The notes beneath the pieces were generated by a model that did not search any database, was not told the origin of the DNA, and saw only the letters and a program-made list of their open reading frames with translations. This document shows positions 41,435 through 51,355 of a DNA stretch of 64,000 nt, piece after piece (within the stretch, counting starts at the first letter, position 1; each line of letters begins with the position of its first letter). Position numbers and translations under genes: made by a program. This DNA comes from Asparagopsis taxiformis (Eukaryota; Rhodophyta; Florideophyceae; Bonnemaisoniales; Bonnemaisoniaceae): assembly GCA_030407315.1 (NCBI GenBank), contig JALQPE010002468.1, positions 93,622-157,621 on the forward strand, read 5' to 3'.

Positions 41435-42178
41435 ATGGCCTCCAAAGTGCACCGCTTCACGAGTCCCCGCAGCGCCGCGGAGCCGCGGGCGCGCAAGCGA
41501 GTCCGGTTGATGGCGGAAACGCCCAAGCCATCAGCAGGGCACGCGGGATCGACGCCCACAATAGCGGCCCGAACGCGCTCCCGAAAGCGCGCAAGCGACT
41601 GTCTGACGCCGGTAGTCGGCGCGCAGAAGCGGCGACGCCCGACGCTAGACGAGGCCATTCCGGCCGCGAAGCGGCAGCGCGTCGTGGATCACGACGTCGA
41701 AATGCGCGATTGTCAGCCGAGTGCGCATGTCAGACGTAAGAAGAAGAACAAGTTGTTGCGAAACGTGCTGCGTGCGGAGAAGATTGAACGTTCTGTTTTG
41801 AGAAATATTCGCATGCAACGGTACGCCGATTTGGATGCGGCCGCGAAAGCGTTTGAGGAAAAGACGCTTGAGGCGCAGCAAAGTTCTGCGACGACGACGA
41901 CGACGAAGGGGCAGATGCAGTCGTCCTGTGCGGAGAGTGGCCAGAAGGTTGTGGAGGATGAGGATGACGTTTGTGAGGTTATTGATGCGTCGCAATGTTC
42001 TGACTCGGCCGCGGATTCGTTTCAGTCGAGAAATGGTCTGCATGCTAGTGGTGGTGAGCCTTCTGTTCAGGCGGCGCTTCTGACAGATGGTCGCTGTGTG
42101 GTGCATGTAGTGAAGCGCGATGGGACGACGCAAACTATCGTCTTTGATACTGAGGCCGACTGGCATCAGCAGTTCTAG
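41435..42178 (+). CDS. basic nuclear-type protein, unknown function
   Basis: The 247-residue protein is Arg/Lys-rich in its first half, with several possible nuclear signals (RARKRVRL, RSRKRAS, QKRRRP, RRKKKNK). A helical stretch (LLRNVLRAEKIERSVLRNIR and on) follows, then an acidic/Ser-rich linker (VVEDEDDVCEVID) and a C-terminal beta-like segment (GRCVVHVVKRDGTTQTIVF). I do not recognise the family. GC use and a clean ATG after a pyrimidine-rich leader suggest a real gene. Confidence 0.6.
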   Translation: MASKVHRFTSPRSAAEPRARKRVRLMAETPKPSAGHAGSTPTIAARTRSRKRASDCLTPVVGAQKRRRPTLDEAIPAAKRQRVVDHDVEMRDCQPSAHVRRKKKNKLLRNVLRAEKIERSVLRNIRMQRYADLDAAAKAFEEKTLEAQQSSATTTTTKGQMQSSCAESGQKVVEDEDDVCEVIDASQCSDSAADSFQSRNGLHASGGEPSVQAALLTDGRCVVHVVKRDGTTQTIVFDTEADWHQQF

Positions 42179-42252
42179 TTGGCTATTTCGTGCCGGTTGC
42201 TTATCGAGCAAAGCTGTGCATTAGTTAATTTTAACAAGTTGACATGTCTCGG

Positions 42253-43587
42253 CTACTCAGCTTTGCCAACGGGCGGCTCGGTGACTAGTTGATTGCCAGT
42301 TACAGTCGTTGGTAGCAACTTGGTATTGGTCGACGTTCCTTGCGAGGAAGACAGAGAAGTCCACAAAGAAGCTGCACGCAAGTCTCCGCTGAAAAGTCGA
42401 GCGCTGCGAGAACTGGATGACGCAAGTATGTCCATGAAAACGCGACGAAAAATCGCCTGCAACAACAAATACGTCAACGCCACGCACGGCAAAAGTATCA
42501 CGTCCAGAATAATACGCATCACCGTCGTCTCATATCTCATCTGTCGACTCAGTTGATAATACGGAAATCCGCCCTTGTCAGTTGGTAGCAAGCCATTCCG
42601 AAACGCCACATCAGTACTCGTCGACTTTGCAGTCGGTGCTGTTTCCACATATGATTCATATATGCCATTTATCCTCGCTAGCGACACTTCAGCAGCATCT
42701 CCAAGATACTCGCGCTTGGGTCGAAGCACGAGCATGCCCATTGGATCGTCTGTGTAGCCGTCTACGGGGCCATGCGCGACGACGCGTGCAAGCTCGTCGT
42801 AGAACGTGAGCACCGCCGAGTAGTGCGCGGGGCGCAGCAGGTAATCATGGAAGAACACGACAGAATCTGGTGTCAATTGTGACAAGATACGCAACGCGCA
42901 TGCGACTCTAGCCCGTCCATTGATAAGCACTTTGTCAAACATTATATGCGACAAATTGGACCGTGGGAAATCAACATAGTTTCGAAATGCCTTGTACGTG
43001 CCCTCCTCGAATTGCGACACGCGACCCCACCCGGCACGCCCCGTCGGAACTGGCGCGCAGAAAGCACGCAGCTTGGCGCTAAGATCATCGTGCTTGCGCA
43101 TCTCCAACGCGATCCCTTCGCAGACGCGCACGTCGTGCTCGATGGTGAACGACTGGCGCACAAAGTAGGGAAAGGCGAGGGAGGTCGCGCTGGCGCCGAA
43201 TTCGAGATACACATCGGTGCTCTTTAGATAGGATAGCATTAGGTCTGCCTCTGGCCTGCGCATCGGTAAAGCAGCATAGTTGAGATACTTGTTGCGCAGA
43301 TATTGCTCGTGTGTGCTGTTGATCGATGATGCACCAGTGGCGAATGTCGCCTTTTCCAGTGGCTCGCCGCGTGCACGAGCCTGGTAGACCGCGGCTGTGC
43401 GTCCGCTTACGCGGAACATGAAGGAAGCGAATGGGTAGATAATGACATTGAAGGTTATTAGATAGGCAATGAGTGCTATTGCAAACGCGATGCAAGCATA
43501 TTCAACAAGCACGAGTACCGGGCGTTGTCGGCTGAGTTTTCGTTTGGCGTAGAGAATGACAAACTTTACTGTGCGCTCGATCAGCAT
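42253..43587 (-). CDS. membrane protein with methyltransferase-like core
   Basis: The 444-residue product starts MLIERTVKFVILYAKRKLSR, has one transmembrane helix (VLVEYACIAFAIALIAYLIT and on), a globular domain, and a second hydrophobic segment near the C-terminus (ILDVILLPCVALTYLLLQAI). The domain contains TDVYLEFGASATSLAF, SFTIEHDVRVCEGIALEM and SVVFFHDYLLRPAHY, spaced like motif I, motif II and a post-motif strand of SAM-dependent methyltransferases of unusual algal types. No substrate is assigned. The frame is open to 43854, but that would leave five bases to the next gene and the added part looks non-coding. It is convergent with the gene ending at 42178. Confidence 0.6.
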   Translation of the reverse strand: MLIERTVKFVILYAKRKLSRQRPVLVLVEYACIAFAIALIAYLITFNVIIYPFASFMFRVSGRTAAVYQARARGEPLEKATFATGASSINSTHEQYLRNKYLNYAALPMRRPEADLMLSYLKSTDVYLEFGASATSLAFPYFVRQSFTIEHDVRVCEGIALEMRKHDDLSAKLRAFCAPVPTGRAGWGRVSQFEEGTYKAFRNYVDFPRSNLSHIMFDKVLINGRARVACALRILSQLTPDSVVFFHDYLLRPAHYSAVLTFYDELARVVAHGPVDGYTDDPMGMLVLRPKREYLGDAAEVSLARINGIYESYVETAPTAKSTSTDVAFRNGLLPTDKGGFPYYQLSRQMRYETTVMRIILDVILLPCVALTYLLLQAIFRRVFMDILASSSSRSARLFSGDLRAASLWTSLSSSQGTSTNTKLLPTTVTGNQLVTEPPVGKAE

Positions 43588-43859
43588 TGAGGTAGTTGTG
43601 TGCTGCGCGTAGCAGAGGTCTTCGTGTCTGGTTTGCAAAGCTATGGACTGGCAGAGTTTGAAACCGGTAGATGCCACAGTTGCAGCAGCTTGGCGCGATG
43701 GTGAAGCACAGTTGCCGTGCATGGTATGGAAACAGGTCATCCTTTCATACTGTGCTCCCGCAGTTTGACCATGCGTCTGTGGGGCCGTATTCTGCTCAGC
43801 TGACACCGTAAAACAAAGTATGACACATTCGAGTGACACTGGCACCAGTCGCAAATTTA

Positions 43860-44831
43860 TTACAATTTCGCAGCATAAATACTCTTCTTCTCCGCAAGCT
43901 GATCACGACTCACATGTCTTTCAATAACTTCAATACATTGCTTTGTCGAAAGTCGCTCAAGCATTGCCTCACGCAGCGCATCAAGCGCAGCTGAGTGCTG
44001 TTTCAACAACAGCACTGCCTCAATCAGCCCCCATCTCAAAATCATCTTCCTTCTCTCCGGATGCAAATCTCTGCTCGCATTGCAGGCGCGAATACTGCGC
44101 GAAACATCAGCCATGTCCTCTGTACCGCCCTCACTAACGCCGTACTTGATCACCTCTGCAGCGATACCAGCCATTCCAACAGCGGCCACCGAGTGCGCAT
44201 CGCCCGAGGCTGGCGAATTGCCGTAACGCACGCCCAGTTCATCGCCGGCGCCGTTGAGAATAGCGGCTGAAGTCGGGATGCAATAATCATCGATACGGAA
44301 TCCCAGCAAATAGCCGACGAGAAAATGGCCTGCTTCGTGGTGTGCGATGCGTTCATCGTCCTGCAACGAGATGGACAACGCACGACTGACGACGCTGTTC
44401 AGCGCGAGCACGTCCACGGCCCACGCGGACAGTAGCACGGCAATTGCGCCGGCCAGCGGCCATTCGATGGAGATGTGGAAGAAGAGCGGCGGTACGATGA
44501 GTAGCATGGCGACGACGAGACCGGCGAGTACAAAGTAGATATTGGCGTCCATTTTGCTGTCGTCGAGTAATTTGGACGGATTTACTCCCTCCCTTTCTAG
44601 CTCGTAGAGGCCGACTGTTCGTCGTGGAAACTGCTCGCCGCGTCCGAAACAGGACGGTGTTGATTTGGCACTTTGTTGGGTCAATGACGAGGTTTCAACC
44701 GTTTGCGGGGTCGCGGACGCCACGACGATGCCGGTTGTCCGTGCTGGTTTCCGAGCTGAGGTTGGGCATAGCTGTGGTCGTGTGTGGAATGGGCGGACAG
44801 ATGGAGCGGAGAGGATGAAAGCTGCGTTCAT
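43860..44831 (-). CDS. plastid membrane protease, M41 (FtsH) type without AAA domain
   Basis: The 323-residue protein has a Ser/Thr/Arg-rich N-terminal extension of transit-peptide type, two transmembrane helices (about 98-119 and 124-147) and an M41 peptidase-like domain with the zinc motif HHEAGH (H165, E166, H169). The later segment GVSEGGTEDMADVSRSIR holds a likely third metal ligand (Asp). No Walker motifs occur, so it is not a full FtsH. It resembles plant chloroplast proteins with an M41 domain alone (for example VIR3), which are needed for chloroplast development. Whether it cleaves proteins by itself is open. Confidence 0.82.
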   Translation of the reverse strand: MNAAFILSAPSVRPFHTRPQLCPTSARKPARTTGIVVASATPQTVETSSLTQQSAKSTPSCFGRGEQFPRRTVGLYELEREGVNPSKLLDDSKMDANIYFVLAGLVVAMLLIVPPLFFHISIEWPLAGAIAVLLSAWAVDVLALNSVVSRALSISLQDDERIAHHEAGHFLVGYLLGFRIDDYCIPTSAAILNGAGDELGVRYGNSPASGDAHSVAAVGMAGIAAEVIKYGVSEGGTEDMADVSRSIRACNASRDLHPERRKMILRWGLIEAVLLLKQHSAALDALREAMLERLSTKQCIEVIERHVSRDQLAEKKSIYAAKL

Positions 44832-45663
44832 GATGACGGTGATGGTGGTGGAATGAGAGTGGGATTGGTTGTGTGTGTTGGGATGTATAGAGATTGTTGG
44901 GCCAGAAATATCTGAGCGATTTGATTACATGACATGCTTTGACCAACTTGGTTGCATCACAACCGCATGATGCACCACGTGCGCTGTTTCGAGTGTGAAT
45001 CGGTGCCAATGTTTTCCGGTATTTGATGCAATTTGACCAATGGATGTCGTCCAAGTGGTGTGGAAAAAAACGATTGGATGATCGGATTTATTGCATGTAG
45101 AGATCGTTTTGAGTCGGGTGAGGGACAACCCAGGTAGGTTGGTCGTCTACCCACTGCCAAGGTTTTGTCTAAACAAATGCTTTTGAGTTTGCATCATGGT
45201 GGGTCGTAACACGATCTGCTTACATACCTATGGGCAGTATGTCCCACATGCATCTCGTCGCGATTGCAACGCTCAACAGAGCTGAAACTACGGGTGTCAA
45301 AGTCGCAACGTGGGGGTGATTGATGATGTACGCAACCCTACTTTCATCAAACGTGGAGGCGTTTCAAAAAATTAAATCTTAACAGACCGATATTGCACAA
45401 CCGCCACCAAGCGAAGAGATATCATCTCACCCCTCATAACACACCAATCAAGTCGGCTTTCTCCTGACACCAAAAAAAATTCCAAACATTCATACCAGTC
45501 ATTGACATCCTCCAGCAACGCACCAGTAGCAACATGAGCGCCATCATCAACCCACACGCGGCCCGCCACGCCATCCCGTACCGCATATAACCCCGGCAGC
45601 AGCAGCGTGACACACCTCAATTGTCCGCCCCAACCCACCAACCAACCGTCGTCCTCTTCCGCC
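44832..45663. other. divergent intergenic region
   Basis: It holds the promoters of the leftward M41 gene and the rightward SPRY gene. No other feature is supported. Confidence 0.4.
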
Positions 45664-46875
45664 ATGGCGACCGTGCACCTAGCGCCCAAGCCGCCATCCC
45701 ACGCCATGCATGCGCCCTGCCAGACGCGACGGTCGGCGGCAACCGCCTCGACGCACCGTCCGTTCGCCATCGGTCTGGAGACATCTCGAGTCGATCTCGG
45801 CGACCAAACGCACCGTCAATCCACCGCCAGCTCGCCCGTGTTCGTGCGCAGCATCATGTACAAAGCGGTGTCAGCACGCAGCTTCCAATCCGTGGTCGAT
45901 TACGACGCGTCCATCTCCGCCATCGCGCGCCGTTTCGGCGTCTCCGAACACGACGTACGCATGCTCTGGCTGCCGAGTCCGCCGCCGCCAAGCGCCCCGC
46001 ACGTCGCGAGCACACGCCGTCGTCCGCCGCCCGCCGGGCTGGACGCGCGTCGTTTCCAGGACCTGTTTGCAGAACGTCCGCAACTGGACCCCGATGTGAC
46101 GCAGTTTGCGCATAGCCTTATCGCGCGTCTCAACACGCTGCAACGACAGCGCTCGCCGGTGCGTCTGCAGAAACGGAAACCAGACGCGCTGCTATCGCCC
46201 GTGTCGCATGCAGATGCCGTGCGCGAGTCGTGTCCGCCGCGCACCTGCGGCTTTGCGCGCGCGCGCTCGCACAAGGAACTGGACGTGTTGTGTCAGGGAC
46301 TCGCGATCGTGAAGAAGGGACGCGGGTTGTATCGGACGGCGTGTGGTTGTTGCGCGATGCGTCCCGGCGCGGATGGTCACTATTTTGAGGTGGTTGTGGT
46401 GGAAGATGGCGGTGTGGGTGGTGTTTGTGTCGGCGTTACGTGCGGCGTTTTGCCGTTGAATAAGCTGATTGGTAGTGATGATACTAGCGTGGGATTGCAT
46501 AGTTCTGGACAGATTGTGTCGCGTGGCGGGCAGTTTCAGCAGTTTGGTCGCGCGTTTAAGAGCGGGGATCGCGTGGGATGCGCGGTTTGTGTTAAGAAGA
46601 TGGGTATGGAACGGGCGGATGATGCGGAGGAATTTGTGGTGCAATTGACGTACTTTATTAATGGTTTGAGACAAGGAAGCGTTTGTGAAGCGGTTTGGCA
46701 ACATGGCGCGGATGATAGGGCGGTTTATCCGGCGGTTTCTTTGTATAAGGCAGGGAGTAAGGCGATTATTCAATGTTGTCGCAAGGATTGGAAGATTGAT
46801 ATGGAGAGTCTAGGTGAAGATTTATCGACGGTTGTACCGGTTTGTTCTGGCGTTGGTGAAGAATTGGCGTGTTGA
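45664..46875 (+). CDS. SPRY-domain protein
   Basis: The 403-residue protein starts at the ATG at 45664; an upstream GTG-opened frame is ignored. The first half is disordered and Arg/Pro-rich with a helical patch (DYDASISAIARRFGVSEHDV). From about residue 245 a SPRY fold is visible: HYFEVVVVEDGGVGGVCVGV, LHSSGQIVSRGG, FKSGDRVGCAVCV, TYFINGLRQGSVCEAVW and VYPAVSLYKAGSKAIIQCC. SPRY domains bind partner proteins. No RING, LisH or other companion domain is seen, so the role is unknown. Confidence 0.8.
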   Translation: MATVHLAPKPPSHAMHAPCQTRRSAATASTHRPFAIGLETSRVDLGDQTHRQSTASSPVFVRSIMYKAVSARSFQSVVDYDASISAIARRFGVSEHDVRMLWLPSPPPPSAPHVASTRRRPPPAGLDARRFQDLFAERPQLDPDVTQFAHSLIARLNTLQRQRSPVRLQKRKPDALLSPVSHADAVRESCPPRTCGFARARSHKELDVLCQGLAIVKKGRGLYRTACGCCAMRPGADGHYFEVVVVEDGGVGGVCVGVTCGVLPLNKLIGSDDTSVGLHSSGQIVSRGGQFQQFGRAFKSGDRVGCAVCVKKMGMERADDAEEFVVQLTYFINGLRQGSVCEAVWQHGADDRAVYPAVSLYKAGSKAIIQCCRKDWKIDMESLGEDLSTVVPVCSGVGEELAC

Positions 46876-48892
46876 AGTTGTGTATCAGATATGTGCGTGG
46901 TGGTTTAGGCATAAGATTAACTAGCTACTCGATAAAGCTTATTTCAAGTGTGTAACATTACATTAAGGGGTCGTTGCTTTTTCATCGGTGCGAGAAACGA
47001 CTTGCTGCAGGTGTGTTGCAAGGAGCAATGACAATTGTTGCTGTCACGCTGAGATCATATCGTGACAATGCGGCATACAGAAAACGACGCTGGAAAAGCA
47101 AGCAGTATTTGATACATGCATGAATGTGTATCAAAAAAATTGCTTCTGGCCGTTGATCTCACCAACGGGAGATGGCATCAGCATTATCCCTCCTCTAATC
47201 GAAACGCTGGATGATTCCCAAGCAGCAGACGCAAATACATGGTCTCCGGACTGCGGCGCAACAAGAATAACCAACAATATCCGCAACTTACCCTGATCAT
47301 GGCATGTATCATCCATCCCAAGTCTGTTAACCGTATACGTGACATTTGACCCACAACGGCTGACGCTTCATGCAACTGGTGCTTCCATTATGCGATAATC
47401 AACGCTGAAAGGTACGCACTTATGGGCCGTGATATCTTCGTTGGCAATATTCCCTCATCCCATTGGCTGACGTTCTGCTACCCACGATATATATCTAATA
47501 TCTAACTTTGTACATGTGAAATACTCGTAAATTTCCTCCCACACTTCCGCGCATGTAATGTCCCCTGCTCTGCTTTCCTCCGAAATCAGCGTCTCACCAA
47601 CGCGTACATCCTGCACCAATTTGTTTCGCATAGGTCTCGCCCGCCCAACAGACGGCAATGGCGTGGAAGATGTTGCAAAATGTGGGGCCTTGCATTCTAA
47701 ACCTATCTACTGCAGTGCATTAATTGAATAGACGACCGACCGTTCCCGCTGTCCATCTTCAACCGCGACTGTCAGGTTTGCGCACGCCGACACACTATCC
47801 ATGAAGGAATAAATGGACGATCCAGCAGCGCCGCCTCTCATCGCACATGCAATGCACGTGTTACGTCAGAAGCGCTGTGCGACCTGATTGGTTGAACGAC
47901 ATGAGTTTTGTAATTGCGGTGCATGAGTCAATAATTTGGCAGGCCCAAGTTTTAGGTCGGCCATGTAAATTATTTGGAGGCTTCGACATCTACGCCCCGT
48001 GTTTTGTATCAATTTGGACAGATACTTGCGGTATGCAATTCAAAACGCCTCCTCCTCACTCCAGTACTTGCTGGCCGCCACGTCGCATTGTTAACGTTTC
48101 ATTCTCGCAACCGCTCCATGTTACGCTGGTATGGACGGTGGAGAAGCGGAGAAAGTGGTACAGAGGCCCTCACCGTATTTTGTGCCTGCCTAGAACGCTG
48201 GTCATACTTCATCAGACGTTGTAGTGCGCAGGGTGCAAAATTAGAATCAGATGAGAGGAAAACAGCAGAGTTGGTAGTGTCTTTCTAGCAAGCCTGCAGA
48301 ACGGGCTCAATGGTTGTTTTGAGGACATGAGAATTTTTCCACCATGAAATCGGGTTGCATTTTATTAGTGAGACGCATGAAATTGCTGTTTGTTTCGAAT
48401 ACAAACATTTGGAGCTGGATAGATACACTCCGTTATTTTGTTTCGACGTCCATCGTGTAACGTAGGGCAGTTTAGTTACTTTTGTAACGCTTGTTGTCAT
48501 GATGTTTTACGTCGTATTGCCAAAGGACGACATGCCTGATTGAAATTACATGTTTGTTGCTAAATTACACCCGTTAACAGTTCCTACCTTTCAGACTTTC
48601 GCTTGCCGGCAGCGGGGTCTGTCAAGTTCAAACTCCAGACTTGCTCACTTGAACATGCGTCTTTCAAAGCAACAGCAGGTGCAGGTCTTCCTGTGTCAAG
48701 TACATTCCCGCAGTGTCATATCCAACATATACACCATGTACATTTTTCCCTAGTGTATCTTAGTTCAGTGTAGCGTTGGAAATTCTGCGACTCTCATGTT
48801 GAATTTTTCAGATTTCGAAACTATTTCATCGCCGCTGCGCAGCCGCTCACGTATGTCTGGCTACGCACAGCGATTCGACTGATCCCAAACTG

Positions 48893-48900
48893 TATAAATA
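48893..48900 (+). promoter_or_regulatory. TATA-like element (TATAAATA)
   Basis: A clean TATAAATA lies in the gene-poor stretch. A 52-codon ATG frame begins only 19 bases later (48912-49070), too close to lie inside a transcript started about 30 bases downstream, so any product may be non-coding. Confidence 0.35.
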
Positions 48901-49262
48901 CCTTCCGAGGCATGCCAGAGTTTCTGAATCGCTCTACACATCGTTTTGCGAGGTGCCTTGGAAGACCCGATCATGTGGAATGGATGACCAGTAGGGATTG
49001 CAGTTGGCGATCCTATAGAGCAATACGCGGTTTCAGTTCGCTCATGTTGCGTATCACGCCCCCTCGTTGAACTGCGGATGTCAGGTCTGGCGTACAGCCA
49101 AACCTGATGCGTCTTCGGTCGGCCGAGGCCGTGCCAGAATATGTACTGAGTACCGCACCCTTTTTCGTAGTATTTTAGTTATTCACTGCCCTTCTCGCAC
49201 GCAGATCGAGCCATATTGGTTGCTCATATCGCAATCTATAGGGCAAAAAGTAGAAGGCTTCG

Positions 49263-49270
49263 TATAAAAG
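49263..49270 (+). promoter_or_regulatory. TATA-like element (TATAAAAG)
   Basis: TATAAAAG lies 187 bases before the doubtful small frame at 49450, and two short ATG frames intervene. Confidence 0.35.
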
Positions 49271-49449
49271 CACCCGTTCTGGCTCATCGATAGCCTTGGC
49301 GGGTCGTAAACGTAGCCAACATGACTGAGCGATGTATATAATTTAGTACAGAAACGAACACTTCTGAGACTACATTCCGCTCGTCCTAGTCTTGTAGTTG
49401 AACGGATGGTCATTCTGGCGGCGCAGTCTCTAAACGGTGCTACTCTCCG

Positions 49450-49737
49450 ATGCAGATTCAAGACGTAGCAACGCGGAGGCATGTTCAGATTAGTGATACT
49501 GCTTCACGCCTCGTAGAATGCGCGGTGACCCGACCACCCGACCATACACCTGAACATCTGCGAGTAACAGAATGGGAATTCGGTAACACGGGATCGTCGA
49601 CGATAGGATTCTACGTGGAGTCACAACGTGTGAGGATCTCTTTAGCTGAGCTCAAAACCAGATTTTGCGCGTCAAACCCGAAAATATTTCAGGTATTCCT
49701 CAAAAGAAACCAAAATAGTATGATTTTACAAGTATAA
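49450..49737 (+). CDS. small hypothetical protein (doubtful)
   Basis: A 95-residue frame begins with ATG (MQIQDVATRRHVQISDTASR). No family is recognised. It is weakly supported by the TATA element at 49263 and ends before the RPL4 leader. Confidence 0.2.
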   Translation: MQIQDVATRRHVQISDTASRLVECAVTRPPDHTPEHLRVTEWEFGNTGSSTIGFYVESQRVRISLAELKTRFCASNPKIFQVFLKRNQNSMILQV

Positions 49738-49930
49738 ACCTAAATACCTCCAGCATGTGATTCGCCGACTCTTATCAATTTATTCAATATTTTTTCGTCG
49801 TCGTCGACGGCAGCGGAAGAACAGCCAGTTGAACAATATGCATCGAATCCGATCCCCAACATAACTTCTCCCCTTGATGCCTAAACAGTCATCTCCTCGT
49901 CATCCCTCCCGATAGAAATTGGCAGCCGAA

Positions 49931-51031
49931 ATGTCGACAACCGCAGCTGCAAGGCCCGTGGTGACGGTGCTCAGCGCCGAAACCGGTGAGCCGTCTGGCT
50001 CGACCGCGATGCCAGCCGTGTTCACATCGCCGATCCGAAACGACGTTGTTCACTTTGTGCACACCAACATGCGCAAGAACAGCCGTCAGCCGTACGCAGT
50101 GTCCCGCATGGCCGGTATGCAGAGCTCAGCCGAGTCCTGGGGAACCGGTCGTGCCGTTTCTCGAATCCCTCGTGTGCCAGGCGGCGGAACGCATCGCTCC
50201 GGACAGGGTGCCTTTGGTAACATGTGTCGCGGAGGTCGTATGTTTGCGCCCACGCGTATCTGGCGCAAGTGGCACCGAAAGGTCCCGAGGAAGCAGAAGC
50301 GTTATGCCGTCATCTCTGCCCTCGCGGCCAGCGCGCTCCCCGCCCTGGTCATGGCTCGTGGTCATGAAATTGATGACGTTCCCGAGGTCCCGCTTGTCAT
50401 CGGCAACAATGCTGAGGCCTTGAAGAAGACCTCCAAGGCTGTCACCCTGCTCAAGTCTTTGGGCGCCTATGATGACGTCGAGCGTGTCATCGAGACGAGG
50501 AAGATGCGTGCTGGAAAGGGTAAGTATCGTAACCGTCGATTCAAGCAGCGTCGTGGGCCTCTTGTTGTCTATGATAAGGATGATGGTATTGTCAAAGCGT
50601 TCAGGAACCTTCCGGGTGTCGATCTGTGCTCGGTGGATTGCTTGAATCTTTTGCAGTTGGCTCCTGGTGGTCACATTGGTCGCTTCATTATCTGGACTGA
50701 GAATGCAGTTTCCAAATTGGATACCATTTATGGAACTGGTGAAACTGGTAGTTCGATTAAGAAGAACTTCAACATTCCCAAGAATATCATTAACAACTCG
50801 GATGTTGCCCGTATCATCAACTCGGATGAAATTCAGTCTATCATTAGGCCAATTGCAGAGAGGAAGATGTGGATTCCGCGGAAGAAGAATCCCCTTCGCA
50901 ACAAGGAACTTATGTACAAGCTCAATCCGTATGCTCGTGTGGCTGAAAAGATTATTGACAAGAAGCTTCCTGCTTCGAAAGGCGAAAAGGCTGTTGGTCA
51001 AGCTTTCTACGAGCAAATGATCTCAAACTAG
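49931..51031 (+). CDS. RPL4: 60S ribosomal protein L4 (uL4)
   Basis: The 366-residue protein starts [20 protein letters not shown]. Family segments include [20 protein letters not shown], the long loop [26 protein letters not shown] that reaches the exit tunnel, and [20 protein letters not shown] with GHEID. It is a core component of the cytosolic large subunit. Length is near that of plant and animal L4 without the long Lys-rich tail. The frame opens four codons upstream only with TTG, so ATG 49931 is the start. Confidence 0.97.
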   Translation: MSTTAAARPVVTVLSAETGEPSGSTAMPAVFTSPIRNDVVHFVHTNMRKNSRQPYAVSRMAGMQSSAESWGTGRAVSRIPRVPGGGTHRSGQGAFGNMCRGGRMFAPTRIWRKWHRKVPRKQKRYAVISALAASALPALVMARGHEIDDVPEVPLVIGNNAEALKKTSKAVTLLKSLGAYDDVERVIETRKMRAGKGKYRNRRFKQRRGPLVVYDKDDGIVKAFRNLPGVDLCSVDCLNLLQLAPGGHIGRFIIWTENAVSKLDTIYGTGETGSSIKKNFNIPKNIINNSDVARIINSDEIQSIIRPIAERKMWIPRKKNPLRNKELMYKLNPYARVAEKIIDKKLPASKGEKAVGQAFYEQMISN

Positions 51032-51355
51032 ACCCTGTTTCCCATGCAGTCGGAAAAGATCGTGAAAATGACAAACTTTAGACTAGTTTGATAGGTCTGT
51101 ATGTCGAAACGGTTGATCCTATACGAGTCTCATGTCGAGGTCTTGCACTATGCGATCTTTTCTCCTCAGATGACATGAGCACTATTGTGTATCCTCACTT
51201 TGGACCCAGTAGATCGTATCGCATATTGCAGTAAAGCGTCAGACTAGTTTACAGAAACAGCGCCTCGTAACAACCTTCAAGTGCTCATGTTGAATTGCGG
51301 TTGGTTGTAGGTACTAAGTCGGTCCTGGATGTATCACCTACCATCGCCCAGGGAT
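51032..51355. other. convergent 3' region
   Basis: This stretch separates the stops of RPL4 and DNA2. No feature is seen. Confidence 0.4.

Larger units (their letters stand above)
46876..49930. other. 3-kb region without a convincing gene
   Basis: Between the SPRY gene and RPL4 no frame looks like a real protein. Two good TATA elements (48893 and 49263) lie here on the plus strand. A hairpin of 10 pairs with one mismatch lies at 49081-49107 with loop GTACA. A 125-residue frame at 47847-48224 has no family. The region could hold non-coding transcripts. No snRNA or tRNA sequence was recognised. Confidence 0.45.

Noticed and set aside
47847..48224. 125-codon frame in the empty region
   Set aside because: It has no domain, no promoter and random-looking Cys/Trp-rich composition.
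48600..48650. B-box-like GTTCAAACTCC suggesting another tRNA
   Set aside because: No five-pair T-stem or acceptor partner could be drawn in normal or permuted order.
48912..49070. 52-codon ATG frame after a TATA box
   Set aside because: The ATG lies only 19 bases after the TATA start, upstream of the expected transcription start, and the peptide has no recognisable feature.
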